64,000 nucleotides of DNA from Perognathus longimembris pacificus (GCF_023159225.1 NC_063170.1:26500301-26564300); one strand, 5' to 3'; shown: positions 1 through 18,231, numbered from the stretch's first letter. Program-made: numbers and translations. Notes: a model not told the origin generated them from the sequence alone.

Positions 1-5212
<5,212 letters not shown>

Positions 5213-5339
5213 GGAGTCACTGGTCCCCACAGAAACTGTACCCCTGAGTAGCATACTGCCTGCCATGTTCCTGGCTGTAGCCCAGAGAAGCAACAGTGCC
5301 TGTTGTGGCTATGCACGCCACTCTATAGTACGTGCTTCC

Positions 5340-5470
5340 AGTCTGAATCCCAGTTTGGTTGTGTGTCATACACAGATTACTTACCTTTCTTGGCCTCATT
5401 TGTCAAATGCTCCTCTGCTCCAATTTCGATGTCCTAGAACTGTTTCCAGGAGCCAGTAATGTGGGCAATG
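5340..5470 (+). mobile_element. Possible MIR fragment
   Basis: Wording resembles the MIR 3' half (TTACTTACCTTTCTTGGCCTCATTTG, compared with the family's TTACTTAACCTCTCTGAGCCTCAGTTT), but it is very diverged. Confidence 0.4.
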
Positions 5471-5952
5471 CCTAGCACCATGGCCAGTGAACAGGGAGGT
5501 GCTGTCAATGGTGGCTGACATCTTTGTGAACGATCTGGGGGTGGACAGATGTACCTGCTTACCTAGTTTCCTTGGGCAACTCACTTCACATCTCTGTGCT
5601 TTTGATCCAGGATTGTTTTGACAAGTCATAACTATAAACACCATGTACACTTGGGTCGCGGAATCGGGCCCTCATCTGGGGCTCAGTTCTGCTTGCTGTA
5701 AGTCACCAGCTAATGTCATTCTCTTCTGTTACTTCATCAAGAGCATCATTGTGGTGTAGCTGTAGGGATGGTTTATATTGCTTTTACTATGGTCATATTT
5801 TCATATCAGTAATTGATTCATTCATGAAATTTTCTGGAACACCCATTATATTTGGAAGTGCATAGAAGCCAAAGAAAACCAGGCACATACCCCACTTTGA
5901 GGGCCTAAGGACCAGGCAGTGCTATAAGCCCATGAAAAGTAGCTTCCAAGTG

Positions 5953-6186
5953 AGGCACTAGTGGCTCACGCCTGTAATCCTAACTAATTCAGGAGGCTGA
6001 GATCCTAGGATCGAGGTTGGAAACTAGCTGAGGCAGGGAAGACTACAACTGGCCACCAAAAAAGCCAGAAGTAAAGCTATAGCTCAAGTAGAAGAGTGCT
6101 AGCCTTGAGCAAAAGAAGCTCAGGAATAGTACCCAGGCCCTGAGTTCAAGCTCAAGGACTAGCAAACCCCCCATCCTCCAAAAAAG
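5953..6186 (+). mobile_element. 7SL-tRNA fusion SINE (diverged)
   Basis: The left half is 7SL-like (GTGGCTCACGCCTGTAATCC, AGGAGGCTGAGATC). The right half is the tRNA-like unit (GCTATAGCTCAAGTAGAAGAGTGCTAGCCTTGAGC ... CTGAGTTCAAG) and ends in an A-rich tail. Confidence 0.85.
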
Positions 6187-7227
6187 TGGCTTACAATGAG
6201 GTGGAGGAAATGTGGGCTACTAGAGGGTCGATCCAGGCCTCAGGCGCAGAGACAAAAGGTGCACAGCATTTGGATATCAGACAGCATAACCCCAGGGCCC
6301 CCTGTGTGTGTCTGCAGGCAGAGGAGGTGCCACACACATCTCAGGGGCTCCTTGCCCTGGAGGGCAGCTGCTGGTGCCATTGGTAGGAAGATAGGCTTGA
6401 GGAAGAGCCACCCACCACAGCGGCCTTTGAAACAGGGGTTTGCTGGGGGTGTTTGACCTTGAGATCCAGACCAGGGCCTGAGACTCTGGGATTGTGCAAG
6501 AGCAAGGGAGATTGTGTGAGAGGAGGGAAACAGAGCAAGCTGAGGGAGAATTTGCTAAAGACAGGATGCTACAGGCTCCCTGGCCGGACCCCTGATGTCC
6601 AGATGGGCGGCTGGGGTCCATGTAGGGAGAGGAATGTGTGAATGAGGACATAACAATGAGTCTGGCCAGGGCGTGAGGCTTCTCATAAGGTGCCTATCTG
6701 GTGGGGTGCTCATTTTAGGGGTCCTGACACCTTCCCCTCTCAGAGCTAATCAGCTAAGCTGGTCCTCTGAACAGGGAGAGCAGAACATGGTCAGAGGTCC
6801 TGGTCATTGTTACCTGCTGTATTCATTTGACCTCAGCTCAGTGACCAGGTAGTCTTAGGCAGTGTTTGGGTCCCAGAGTCAGACAGTTTGGCGGAATATC
6901 TTCTCTAGAACCCAGCAGTCATGTGGCCTTTCTAGGCCTCTGTCCTCCCCTGTAAAGCCAGAAGATATTAGTGGTGGTAATTAGCAATGGTAGTAACAGT
7001 AGATAGAGTATTCCATCCGTCTCCAGAGCTAATGTCCCCTGGGTGGCACCAGGACCATCTTGGTTTTGGCCTGGCCCCAGGTCAGTGCCTATCTCCCTCA
7101 GTCATGAGATGTGGCCCTTTCCCATGTTGCCCTCTGCCATTTGCTCTGAGGATGAAAGGTGAGAAGAAAGAGCTGGCCTATAGCCCTTTATCTTTCCCAT
7201 AAGGATCAAATACTATCTCCTTAGGTA

Positions 7228-7469
7228 CTTATTTGTTTATTTGTTTGGTGCTAGTCCTGGGGCTTGAACTTGGGGCCTGCATGCTGTCTCTGAGCTTCTT
7301 TGCCCAAGGTTAATGCTCTACCATTTAACCACAGCTCCATTTCTGGCTTTTTGGTGGTGAATTGGAGATAAGAATCTCACACCCTTTCCTGTCTGGGCTG
7401 GCTTTGAGCCTCAGTCTCAACCTCCTGAGTTGCTAATATTTCAGGCCTGAGCCACTGTGTCAGCAGCAG
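7228..7469 (-). mobile_element. 7SL-tRNA fusion SINE
   Basis: Read on the minus strand, the 7SL-like half (CTCAGGCCTGAAATATTAG...) is followed by the tRNA-like unit (CCCCAGGACTAGCACC) and a tail that appears on + as TTTGTTTATTTGTTT. Confidence 0.85.
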
Positions 7470-7539
7470 CACTCATTTTTATGGAGGTCTCTGAGGCATA
7501 GAACAATAAAGACATTTGCCCCTAGCCTTGGCCGTCAAA

Positions 7540-7595
7540 AGGCAAAGGTGGGATTTGAACCCAGGCATGTCACGTCTGGTGCCACAGACTGCACT
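7540..7595 (-). mobile_element. MIR fragment
   Basis: GGTGGGATTTGAACCCAGGCATGTC followed by a Cys/Ser-like 'GTGCCACAGACTGC' tract matches the inverse complement of the tRNA-derived half of MIR. Confidence 0.5.
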
Positions 7596-7945
7596 CTCTC
7601 CCCAGCCAGTATGGGGGCTGTTGTAGCAGCAGGAAATTCAGCTTCCCTTCTTGCAAAAGGGTGGTGGGCAGGTAATAGAGGCAGTATGGCTAGCCCGGGT
7701 GCCTGCTAACTTCCCTGTGCACCCAGCCTGGACCAGTCCTTTTCCATTGTCCACTCTGGTGCTGGTGGGCAAGACCTGATGGCCTGGTCTCCAAAGCCTG
7801 GGCTGGTAGAGCTGCCCTCCCCCTGTGCCCTGTAAACAGTACCCAGTACCACGCAGTGGAAGTCCCTGCCACGTGAGGGGCACTCTCCAGGACACTGACT
7901 TCTAGAGCATTTCTGTACCACTGCTGGCAAGGAGGAAACAGAGAA

Positions 7946-8187
7946 CTGGGTGCTGTGGCTCATGGCTGTAATCCTAGCTATTAAGGAGCCTGAGATCTGA
8001 GGATTGCAATAAGCAGCCAGCCCAGGAAGGAAAGTCCACGAGACTCCTCTCTCCAGTTAGCCACTCCTAAAATGGCTCAAGTGATAAAGCACAAGCCTTG
8101 AATGAAAAAGCTCAGAGGCAGTACGTAGGTCCTGAGCTCAAACCCTAGTACCAGCACAAAGCACAAACAAAAAGGAAAAGGAAAAGA
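7946..8187 (+). mobile_element. 7SL-tRNA fusion SINE
   Basis: GGTGCTGTGGCTCATGGCTGTAATCC opens the 7SL-like part. The tRNA-like part ends CCTGAGCTCAAACCCTAGTACCAGCAC, then an AAACAAAAAGG tail. Confidence 0.85.
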
Positions 8188-8737
8188 GAATAGAGGCTGA
8201 GAAAGGTGAGGCTGGCTATCCAAGAACCCAAGGACCACAGTTGTGTGGGCAGTGCAGGGATTGAAACCTTGTGCCCCTTCTCCCCGCCCCCCAGCCTTCC
8301 TCTCAGTGCCCCAGGCTTTGTGCTGGGGAAGCTTAGCTGGAAATCACCTCTGTGCCTGCCCCTCAACCCAGGCAGATGGGCCCGTTGTAGACAGGAGCCA
8401 GACAAAGCCCAGATACCTCCCCAGCCCAGGCAGCACCCCTGGGGCTTTGCCCCCCTGCCTGGGCACGCCTGGGGGTAGGGGCCCAGCTGTCTGTTCCCCC
8501 TCCTCCTCTCCCCCAGGACTTGATCTTGTAAGAGCAGACTCTGGGGGCTGCACAGGGGCTTGGGGGCTGGCAGGCTGGGACCCTCGGGAGTGTATCCATA
8601 GCAACTAGCTCTCAGAGGACTGGGTTCCTGTGGGGCCAAGGATGCTATCTGCTGGAACATGAAGCGTGGAGGCTTCCACCTCCCCCATCTATGGATAATA
8701 ACAACCTTGCCTACCCCCAGGTCCTCCAGAACCTTGG

Positions 8738-9130
8738 GGTGCTTTCAGTGCTGCGGGGGGGGGGGGGCGAGTGTTTATAGCCAAGTAAAGGGGTTTCTAG
8801 GCTTTTAGTGCTGAAGGGGGAGCTGAGTGTTGTACCCCATTTATAGCCAAGTGAAGGGGTTTCTAGGCTGAAGGGCTGGCCTATGTTGCGGGGGGTTGGG
8901 GGAGCTGAGTGAGTGTTGTACCCCATTTTATAGCCAAGTGAAGGGGTTTTTAGGCTGTAAGGCTGGCCTTTGTTGGGGGAGGGAGCTGAGTGTTATACCC
9001 TACTTTATAGCCAAGTGAAGGGGTTTCTAGGCTGAAAGGCTGGCCTATCTCTGGGAGTGGGGCTGAGTGAGTACTGTACCCCATTTTATAGCCAAGTGAA
9101 GGGGTTTCTAGGCTGAAGGGCTGGCCTATG
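8738..9130. repeat. Five-unit G-rich minisatellite (66-87 bp units)
   Basis: A core TATAGCCAAGTGAAGGGG + TTTCTAGGC recurs at 8776, 8842, 8929, 9006 and 9087 (spacings 66, 87, 77, 81). Between cores are G-rich spacers (including a G run at about 8754-8767) and GAGCTGAGTG..TGTACCCCAT. The spacing varies mainly through the spacer length. Confidence 0.95.
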
Positions 9131-10279
9131 TCCAGGTCACACTAGCTTTCTGTCACTTAGAACTGTCCAGGGATGCAGCTCAGATAGCAAGTTCCAGAGG
9201 GGTCCTGCTGAGCATTGGGCCTCTGCCCTTCCTTTTGCCAGCACAGGGTGTCCAGGCCGATTAGAGCTCCACTTTCTCTACCTCTTCAATGTGGGAAAGT
9301 TGCCTACACACAGTAGGTGCGCCATTCATATTGGCTTAGACTGTAGCCATGGAAACTCAGTACCTCTGGTCCTCCCCTTCTCTCTCTCCCTCCCCTAAGG
9401 GGCTGGTCTTCCCTGTCCCTCCTCAGTTGTTCTCTGGGGGGTTCTTTCTGTTCTGGGGCTGCTGGGCTATGGGAAGAGGCAGCCCTGGCTACAGGCCTCA
9501 GACTTTAGCTTTGGTGCTCATGGTCCCAGGGATGGGCCTTCTGATAGAAGAAGCACTTTGAATGCCAGGCTCCATCTTTCTGGAATTACATTTCCTGGTG
9601 GAGCTGAAGCTCTGAGGGAAGAGGACATCTCTGGGGCATAAAGACCCTGTAGATGGGGTGGGGGTGGGGCTAAGTTTGGAGGTGTCCATGCTAGTGAGTC
9701 TGAGTATGTGTGTATGTGTGTGCATGTGCACCTGCATACTAATGTGTGTTTATGCATCCTGTGTATTGAGTAGTTTGTTCACAGATGTCAGAGGTTCCTG
9801 GGCCTCGAGGGGTTGGGTGTCAGGGTTCCAGTGAGAGTTGAAGGTGTGTGTGTCTCTGGCAACAAGTCTGGATTGGTCACCCTGTGCTCCCCATGGATCC
9901 ATGAGGATGTTTCCACATCTCTGGTCCTGTTTTACCTTACACCTGTTGCATGTGAGGGTCCTAGGCCACAAGAAGAGGGAGTATATGCAGGAGTTGTGGC
10001 TCTCTCTGTGAGAGTTCTGCATGGTAGGATGAGTTGGCTGAGGTTGAGCATGTGAACGCAACTATATGTGCTGGCAGGTCGTGTATATATCCATGTGTAT
10101 GCACGTTCAAGTATGCAAATATGTATGTGTTGTCAATAGCTCCTTGGGCCCTTCCCTTGGGAATGCCCTGGGATCTGTTTCCCTACCAGGAAGGGTGCCA
10201 TTATCTGTCTGCACTGTTTCTGGCATATGGTACAAGGGTGTTTAGGGGAGCCTCTCTTCCTACCTGAGTCCTTGGTGAC

Positions 10280-10523
10280 TTTTTTTTTTTTTTTTGCTGC
10301 TCCTGGTGATTGAACTCAGGGCCTGGGCACTGTCCTTGAGCTTTTGTGCTCAAGGCTAGCTCTCTACTATTTGAACTCCAGTTCTACTTCCAGCTTTTTG
10401 TGGTTAATTGGAGAAAAGAGTCTCACAGACTTTCCCTGCCCTGGCTGGCTTTGAACCGCCATCCTTGGCTCTCAGCCTCCTGAGTAGCTAGGATTACAGG
10501 CATGAGCTACCATTGCCCCAGCC
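10280..10523 (-). mobile_element. 7SL-tRNA fusion SINE, full length
   Basis: An intact copy on the minus strand. The T tract at 10280-10295 is the reverse of its poly(A) tail. The tRNA-like half (GAACTCAGGGCCTGGGCACTGTCC) and the 7SL half (AGTAGCTAGGATTACAGGCATGAGC) are both present. Confidence 0.92.
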
Positions 10524-11224
10524 TGTGGTGACTTCTTTTGCCAGCACAGCAAGACCACAACATCCACCTACTCCAAGGGGATCAACTAAATGCTTTGATC
10601 TTAGGCTGTTGGTTACTCTCATCCCAATCAGCCATGGCCATGACCTCTGCGGCTTCTGCCCCACAGGTCCTTGGAGGGGAAATGGTCTTCTGCAAGCTGC
10701 AAGGCTGGGGAGCCTGTCCAGCAGGCTTTCCTGGACTTTCCTGAAGTGGAGCTGGCTGGGCTCTTTTACCTGCAGGCAGGGAGGGTGAGACACCTGGGAG
10801 GAAGAATGAATGATTCTCACAGTACAGAAACTCAAGGTGGCTCCTCTCTGTAAGGATGAGCGCAGAATGGAGCCCTGACGGGTCCCATGGAGCTGTGTCC
10901 CCTCAGAAGATATGAATCCTCACAGTCATCTTATGTCCTGAACATCTCCCTATGGTTGGGAGGTGTGCCTCCTCAGCCCTGCCTCTGTGGCACCCCCTCT
11001 GCCTCCCCCTGTCCTCCTGGGGCCTTTTCTTTCCAGTTTCTGTTTCAGTGTCGTGGCCTGTAATGGGAATCCCTTGGTTCTCCTGAAACATGGGAAAAGG
11101 CCTCCACCTGGGGACTGTGGAGCCCAAGCAGGAACCTGCCGCTGGAACCTAAAGTTCCCAGCACTTGTGCTTCCAGTCATTCATTAGCTCAATAAGAATT
11201 TTCTTGACACCAGTAATAAAGTTG

Positions 11225-11340
11225 AGCTGGGTAGGAGTGATATGCTCCTGTAATCCTAGCACTCGGGAGCTGAGAAAGGAGGATAATGAGTCCCAGGCTA
11301 GCCTGGACTATATAGTAAGACCCTGTCTCAGAAACAACAA
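11225..11340 (+). mobile_element. 7SL-derived monomer (B1/Alu-like)
   Basis: GATATGCTCCTGTAATCCTAGCACTCGGGAGCTGAGAAAGGAGGAT ... CTAGCCTGGACTATATAGTAAGACCCTGTCTCAGAAA is a B1-type monomer with its A-rich tail. Confidence 0.9.
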
Positions 11341-11344
11341 ATGT

Positions 11345-11615
11345 CAAGCACTGGTGGCTCACATCTGTAATCCTAGTTGCGCAGGAGGCTGAGATCTGAG
11401 GATCACATTTCTAAGCCAGCCTGGCTGGGCAAGACAAATCTGAGAGGGTCTTGTCTCTAATTAACTAGCAAGAAGCCTGAAGTAGAGGAATAGCTCAAGT
11501 TGTAGAGTACCCGCCCTGATCGAAACAGCAAGTGAGAACCTAAGGCTCTTCTGCGTTTAAGCCCCAGTACCAACACAGAAGACAAACAAACAAATTAAGT
11601 TAAATAAATACAGAA
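11345..11615 (+). mobile_element. 7SL-tRNA fusion SINE
   Basis: It lies directly after the B1 tail, suggesting insertion into that tail. The 7SL half starts CACTGGTGGCTCACATCTGTAATCC; the right half ends GTTTAAGCCCCAGTACCAACAC, with an AAACAAACAAATTAAG tail. Confidence 0.88.
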
Positions 11616-12536
11616 CAAAACAAATAACCAAAGTTGATTGCGGCTTAGGCAGTCCTTACTGTTGCTAGGCCCTATGCTGAGGTTGTGGAAACCCAGAATA
11701 TTTCAAGTTGTGTAGTTCTCCCTGTTTCATCAGCCTGAGCAATGCATTATTCTGAAAAGTTGGTCACATACTCAACAGATCCTTCTTGTATTTTGGGTTT
11801 TGCTGGCTGTGTCTCCAAGGGTGACACCAAGCCTTCCTGTCCTGTCTGGCTGCTCAGGGCACAGTGTGGGAGGAGACAAGTCAATCAACCACAGCACAGA
11901 GGTGCATCCAGTACCCAGGTGCTTAGTGTGAGCTGAGGTGAGCCAGTGAGGGAGGGACTGAACTCACCTGGAGGTGGAAGGAAGAGACTTCTCAAAAGAT
12001 TGGACAGGAGAGGGTGTCCAAGGGGACGAAACAGCAGGGACTCAGGGAACTGTGGGTGGGGGTAGGGCTCTGGTGGGACCCAAGACTGCCTAGCTTTCTG
12101 GTGACTTGTTATGTTGGATGGTTTAGAGTTGGACCTGGGCCCTTGCCCAGGAATCACTAGTCCTACTCCCTCCTCCGAGGAGCCAAAGTTTTCTTTGGAC
12201 ACCTTGGAAATGTTGTGTTCCAACACTGCCCCTTATCCTTCAGGAGGAAAAGAATACCACAATCTTTCTTCTAGACAGGACACACCAACTCTGCCTCCAG
12301 GCATCAGGCTTCACAACTCCTCAGGTTTAGTTTTAAGAAGAAAGCCCACTCTTTACAAGTCTTCAAAAAGTTTTGACACCTCTGCTCCTAGCCCCATCTC
12401 CAAAGGCAGCCAGATGTAGTCCTTCTGTGTGGAAGCAGCTGGGAATCACCTCCTCAGCCACTCTGAGTGCCAGAGTTGTCAAGAGCAGTGTCCCTGCTCA
12501 GCACATCTGGTTGGGGGGGGGTGTCAGTGGTTGAGG

Positions 12537-12790
12537 AGGTTACTGAGTGGGTAGAAAAGTGAGTGGATGGCAGATGGGTGGTAGATAGGTAGGCTGATGA
12601 GTGTACTGGTGTGTAGGTAGGTCTCTGGGTGAGTGGGCAGATGGAAAGATGATGGATGTGTATTGAGATGGACATATGGATAAGCAGGGGATAGGTAAGG
12701 AGATGGGGAGGTGGATGCATAGATGGATGAGTGAGTAGATGGAAGATAGGTAAATTGGTAAAGGGTTGGATATATGAGTAGATGGATGGG
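12537..12790. repeat. Degenerate GGAT/GATA tetranucleotide array
   Basis: Many imperfect GATGGATG, GTAGATAGGTAG and GAGTGAGT units run over about 250 bp. The minus strand reads as an artefactual Thr/His/Pro-rich open frame. Confidence 0.85.
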
Positions 12791-12972
12791 CAGCTGGCTT
12801 TACTTGTCCTAACAAGGTTGACCTTGAGTTATGACAAGAGAGTGAGTCCTATAGAACACAATCTGTGTTCCTTCCCCAGACTGTGAAGTTTGATTGACAG
12901 GGAATTGAGAAGAGAATAGCTTAGAGATGGCATTCTGGCAAGTCTTGAGCTAGGCTGTTGAGAAACTTTTGA

Positions 12973-13600
<628 letters not shown>

Positions 13601-13904
13601 ATTTCAAAAGCCCACATCACTCACAAATTCAGGCCCAGGTACCTGGGGAGGTTGTGAATTTGTACCCATCTTGGCAGGTGCATGTGGGGATTGCCTGGCT
13701 AGAAGCAAGGCATTCTGGGGTGGGACTAGACTGAGGGGCTTAAAGGACAGGGTGGCCTGAGGAGTGTGGTGTGGTAGCTGTATTTGGCACTTGGGGCCTT
13801 AGAGAACGTCTGGAATTCTTGTATGTGGTACAGCTTGGATCCTATGTCTGAGCAGTGAGGTTTAGTAGCTGGTGGAGTACCCTGAAATATTTCACCTCTA
13901 CTTT

Positions 13905-14150
13905 TCTTTCTTTCTTTTTGTTGGTCATGGGGCTTGAACTTGGGGCCTGGGCGCTGTCCGTGAGCTTTTATTTTATTTTTTTCTCTAAAAGCTAACCTCT
14001 ACCACTTTGAGCCACAGCACCACTTCTGGTTTTCTGGTGGTTAATTGGAGATGAATGGCACAGACTTTCCTACTGGGGCTGTCTTTGAACCATGATCCTC
14101 AGATGTCAGCCTAGTAGCTAGGATTACAGGCATGAGATAATAGTGCCCAC
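13905..14150 (-). mobile_element. 7SL-tRNA fusion SINE with internal T-rich insertion
   Basis: It carries the standard GGGGCTTGAACTTGGGGCCTGGG and GTGGTTAATTGGAGAT blocks. TTTTATTTTATTTTTTTCTCT is inserted where the loop GCTCAAGGCTAGC is expected. Confidence 0.88.
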
Positions 14151-14399
14151 TTACCTCCACTTTTCTTCCTGCATCTTTTCACTGTTGTGTTTGCAACAGC
14201 TATTCTCTCAGAGAACTGTCTGGCAAAGGTTCTCGTGGTATTAATTGAGGAGCTGCATGAACATGTACAGCATGGTGAGTCTCACCTTCTGGGCATACTG
14301 GCATAACTAGCAGCCATACAAAGAAGGTGCTGCTTCTCAGCACCCTGATTTCCTTGGTCTCCTCTGCACCCTCCCCTTCCAACAAAGTGCCATCCAATC

Positions 14400-14790
14400 C
14401 TGATGCCCAGGTTGATTCCGCCTGATTTGTGCTTTATATGAATGGAATCGCATAGGTTTTATTTAGTGGTGTCTGGCACCTAGCACCACTTGTAGGTGGA
14501 GTTTATTCCTTCTTATTGGTGTATAGTATTCCATTGTGGGAGTAGCCATCATTTATCTGTTTGACTCTGTGGGCCCATTTTGAAACTACTTCAAACATTC
14601 TCAACATATCTGTTGCCAAACATAATATGCAGTCTTCTGTGGAGGAATAGGTAGGTGAATGTTACATATCTAGTGGAAATACAGAGAACAGTGGAATTGC
14701 TCAGGCCTAGGCTCTGCGAAGTTCACTTTGAGTAGGTACGGACAAATTCTCTAAGTGCCTCCCCCCAGTGTTGTGCATCTCCAGTCCACA
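14400..14790 (-). mobile_element. Old L1 3'-region fragment
   Basis: GAATGGAATCGCATAG ... TATAGTATTCCATTGTGG is the diagnostic antisense wording of L1M-type 3' regions. A further block resembles GGAATTGCTGGGTC. Confidence 0.65.
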
Positions 14791-14953
14791 TTAAAGGAGC
14801 GATTGAAAGCCCACTCATTAAGTGAAAATGCTTGCAAAATGAGTGCAAGTCCTCTGCTCTCCACTCAGCTGCAGTGCTGCCCCCTTCAGTGTGGCTGGGA
14901 CCTAGTGTCGCTACTTGGCTGATCCTCTTCAGGTGCTGGACCGTGGCATGTTT

Positions 14954-14995
14954 GCGTGCGTGCGTGTGTGTATGTGTGTGCGCGCGCGCGTGCAT

Positions 14996-15031
<36 letters not shown>
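14954..15031. repeat. (TG)n microsatellite with CG run
   Basis: GCGTGCGTGCGTG, then (TG), then CGCGCGCGCG at 14981-14990, then a long (TG)n: alternating purine-pyrimidine over about 77 bp. Confidence 0.95.
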
Positions 15032-15729
15032 TGGGCTCACCTGGTGGCGAGGGGAGAAGATGAGCCTAGGAGGGGGCGGTAGGACCCTGGGAGCCTGGCC
15101 TGACAGGGAGATTGGTGGCTTTTTAATTTCTTCTGTCTGAAAGCCCCCTGCTGAAGTATAAGAAGGAAAGCTACTCTGTCAGTCACCGGCTGCTGAGAAC
15201 CCTTTCTTGGGAGTGTCAGGAAGGTGAAGATGAAGATATCTCCAAATGTTTGCTTTTGTAGCAGGTGGTGATATGCGCTCCTGTTTGTAAGCATGAAGGG
15301 CGAGAGCCAGCTAATTGGACCGCAGTGATTTCAAAGGTGCTCCCCCCTCCCTTCTATTTTCCACCTTTCCTTTGTGCTCAGCCTGGAAGCTGTGTGTCCT
15401 CAGGCAGAAGGCAAAGGGGAGGCTCTAAAATGGAGTTACAGAATGTGAAAGGCGTTGGGCCTTTGTGTTGATCTAAGGGCTGGGCTTCCTGTCTGCTTGC
15501 TGGCTAGTGCTCCTTACCCATGGCTGCCGCAGGACATTTGGCAGGATTTCTGGGTGGTGCCACTCACCCTCCTGTGTCCCTCACTCCAGGCTATCTGAGA
15601 CCATCACTAGGGCAAGTAGATGACTGCGGAGGGCTGCTGTGGCCCAGGGTGAGGAGGATATATATGGTCCCTGCTCTCCAAGGTCCCCTAGCACCCATCA
15701 GAGTTCAGACAAGGATGCTAAAGGTGTCA

Positions 15730-15845
15730 CTCACCCAGCCCTGTGACATGCCAGGCACATTATGTCATTGCTAGTCCCCTCTTACAGGGCTTGGTGACTA
15801 CCCAAGTTGTCCAGCCAGCAAGTAGTAGAGGCAGGCTCTGAAAAC
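15730..15845 (-). mobile_element. MIR fragment
   Basis: GTCATTGCTAGTCCCCTCTTACAGGGCTTGGTGACTACCCAAGTTG..CAGCCAGCAAGTAGTAGAGGCAGG resembles the MIR minus-strand wording (CCCCATTTTACAGATGAGG ... CAAGGTCACACAGC), diverged. Confidence 0.5.
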
Positions 15846-16047
15846 AGTGCTTGTGATAGGAGAGGCCCTGGGGGAAGGACAGCATGGTCCTGGGAAGGGC
15901 AGTGTGGAGCAAGAGGGAGGGTGATGGGCATCCAGCTAAGCTTGGAAGCAGATGCTCCCAGAACGGGTAGGTCCATCAAAAGGGCCTGGATATTGAAGGA
16001 TGAAAAAGGGTTTTCTCTATGGCAGGGCTGTTCCTGTCAGAAGAGGG

Positions 16048-16245
16048 CCAGGAGGCTGAGATCTGAGAATTGTGGTTTGAAGCCAGCCCAGGCAGAAAAG
16101 TCTATGAGACTTTTATCTTCAACTAACCACAAAATGCTGAAGTGGGGCTGTGGCTCAAGTGGTAATGTTAGCCTTGAACACATAAAGCTCAGAAACAGTG
16201 CCCAGCCCAGAGTTCAAGCCTCATGTGTGACACAAAAAGAGAGAA
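16048..16245 (+). mobile_element. 7SL-tRNA fusion SINE, 5' truncated
   Basis: It begins at AGGAGGCTGAGATCTGAG, so the first part of the 7SL half is missing. The tRNA-like half GGGGCTGTGGCTCAAGTGGTAA is intact. Confidence 0.88.
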
Positions 16246-18231
16246 GAGGACTAGGCACAGGAGGGGAGGTCTCACACTGTGTTAAGGTGGTGGGGAGCAG
16301 AGGTTCTGAGAAGATCACAGGCAGTAGCAGAGGTGAGTGACAGGAGCTATAGGGCCTGTCCCAATGATGGGGGCCACACATGGGGAAATATCCTGGGCAT
16401 AGAGACTGGGTTTGGGGCTGGGCCACCAAGGGTCTGGGTTGCCAAAGGAAGGGGTTTGGGGGTGAACTTCACCCTTTAGGCCAGGATTCTCCATTCTCAC
16501 AAGACAGTTCACAGCAATGACAGCCTGAAGTGGCTGCTCCCTGGGGACCAGGCCAGCATTCCCAGGCTCCCCCCCCCCCCACCTTCCCACCCCCCAGCTC
16601 AGCTGTGTGACACAGGGCTCCTGGCTCATTTGTGTCCCCAGCCTGGTTCCTGGATGCTTCTGGGTATACAGCCTGGAACGGGGGCACTAGGGAGCTAGTG
16701 AAGGTTTTGGAGCAGGGTTGGGCTGTGCTGAATACTGGAGGAGAATTAATCTGCAGTGATGTGGGAGGAAAATGTTGGGAGAGAAGTGGGGCTTGCCTGG
16801 TCTGATCCAGAAGGAAAGAGCCTGGCAGAGGATGGAGAGGAGGGAGGTGCACAGACCTGAGGTTGGTACTGTGTTGATGCACAGGCCATGCAGGAGCCTG
16901 GCTTGCATTGAGCTCTGCAGGCCCAGTAAATCTGCTGGGCCCAGTGTCCCTGTAGACAGCTTCTCTGGGTAAATGGAGGCGCACAGAGTGGCCGGCTGGC
17001 CCTGGCCCTGGCTCCCCTTCTCAGCACCACAAGGACAGTCGGGTGGATGTGGTCCTGTTCAGATCGTAAACTTGGGGCATTTGGAGGAGGGTCTCAAGCT
17101 GGTCTCCTGGGGATCCGGGCTGCCGGAGACCTTCCCCTGCGCCTATAAACTGGTCTTTTTGTCGAGTGGCCAGTGTGCAGCCCTGATCCTGGGAGCTGGG
17201 AGGATGCAGGGCCCCATCTCCTTGGAAACATTCCCTGGCACCCCTCATTTTGGGGAGGGAGCGATTTGGATCTGCTAGAAAGGCAAGGGTCTTCGGAAAC
17301 CTTTTGAGCAATGTGATCGCCTTGAAATCCCTCCTCCCCCAGGGACTGAGGTCTCTTCCCTGGGCCTCCCCCAGCCTTTGAAATATCCTTCCACCTCCCC
17401 TCCCCCACAGAAACCCAGAGGCAGTGAGCAGGTCAGGGCTGTGGCCTCCTTCTGAGATGACCAGGCTCCACCCACTGCCCCTTCCCTACCCTTACCCCTA
17501 CCCCAAGCCCCAAACCCCTGGGAAATCAGCTCTCCAGAGCCAGGAGGTTTGTGGGAGGCCTGGGCAGTGGCAGCTTGCCCCGTGGTGGGAAGGGAAGGTT
17601 GTGGGTCTTCATGCAGATGTTGAACATGTACCTGTGGGGCTTGCTGCCCAACCAGTGCTCCCCCCACCCCCCAAAATCAGGGCCTGCGCCTGGAACCCTG
17701 GGGTACTTGGGATCTGTGGGATGTATGTCCTTGAGGTGCTTTGAGATGGGAATGCTGAATAAGGGGTGACTGGATGAGGGCTGTGGTAATTGGTCCTTAG
17801 ACCTGGAGGTGGTGATGGTGGTGGTGACTCAGTCTCTGGGCTCCTGGGCATCCTTGCTGTGTGCCTCACCTGTTCCCTGAGGAGGGCAGGGCTGGGAAGG
17901 GACGTTTTCCTTGGGGCATCACAGCAGGACCCTTGGCTCTGAACATCCTTGGACAATGGTGTGGACTCTGGTAGCCAGGCAGAGCCGGGTTGTTCCCGAG
18001 GGCATTGGGCACCCAGGAGGCCTTTTCTCAGTTACACAGTTGTCCCCTGTCCCTGGGTGCCTCTCAGAACTGAGCTTTGCTGTGGTAAGCCAAGAACTGG
18101 GGAGAAGTGGCCATTTATTTAGAGGCTTGCCCTCATGTGCCCCTCTCCCAGCCCTCTTACTGCACTGCTCGTTGGAGGAACATGGGAAGGACACAGAGAG
18201 AGACAGAGACAGAGAGAGGCTGTCAGGAATA

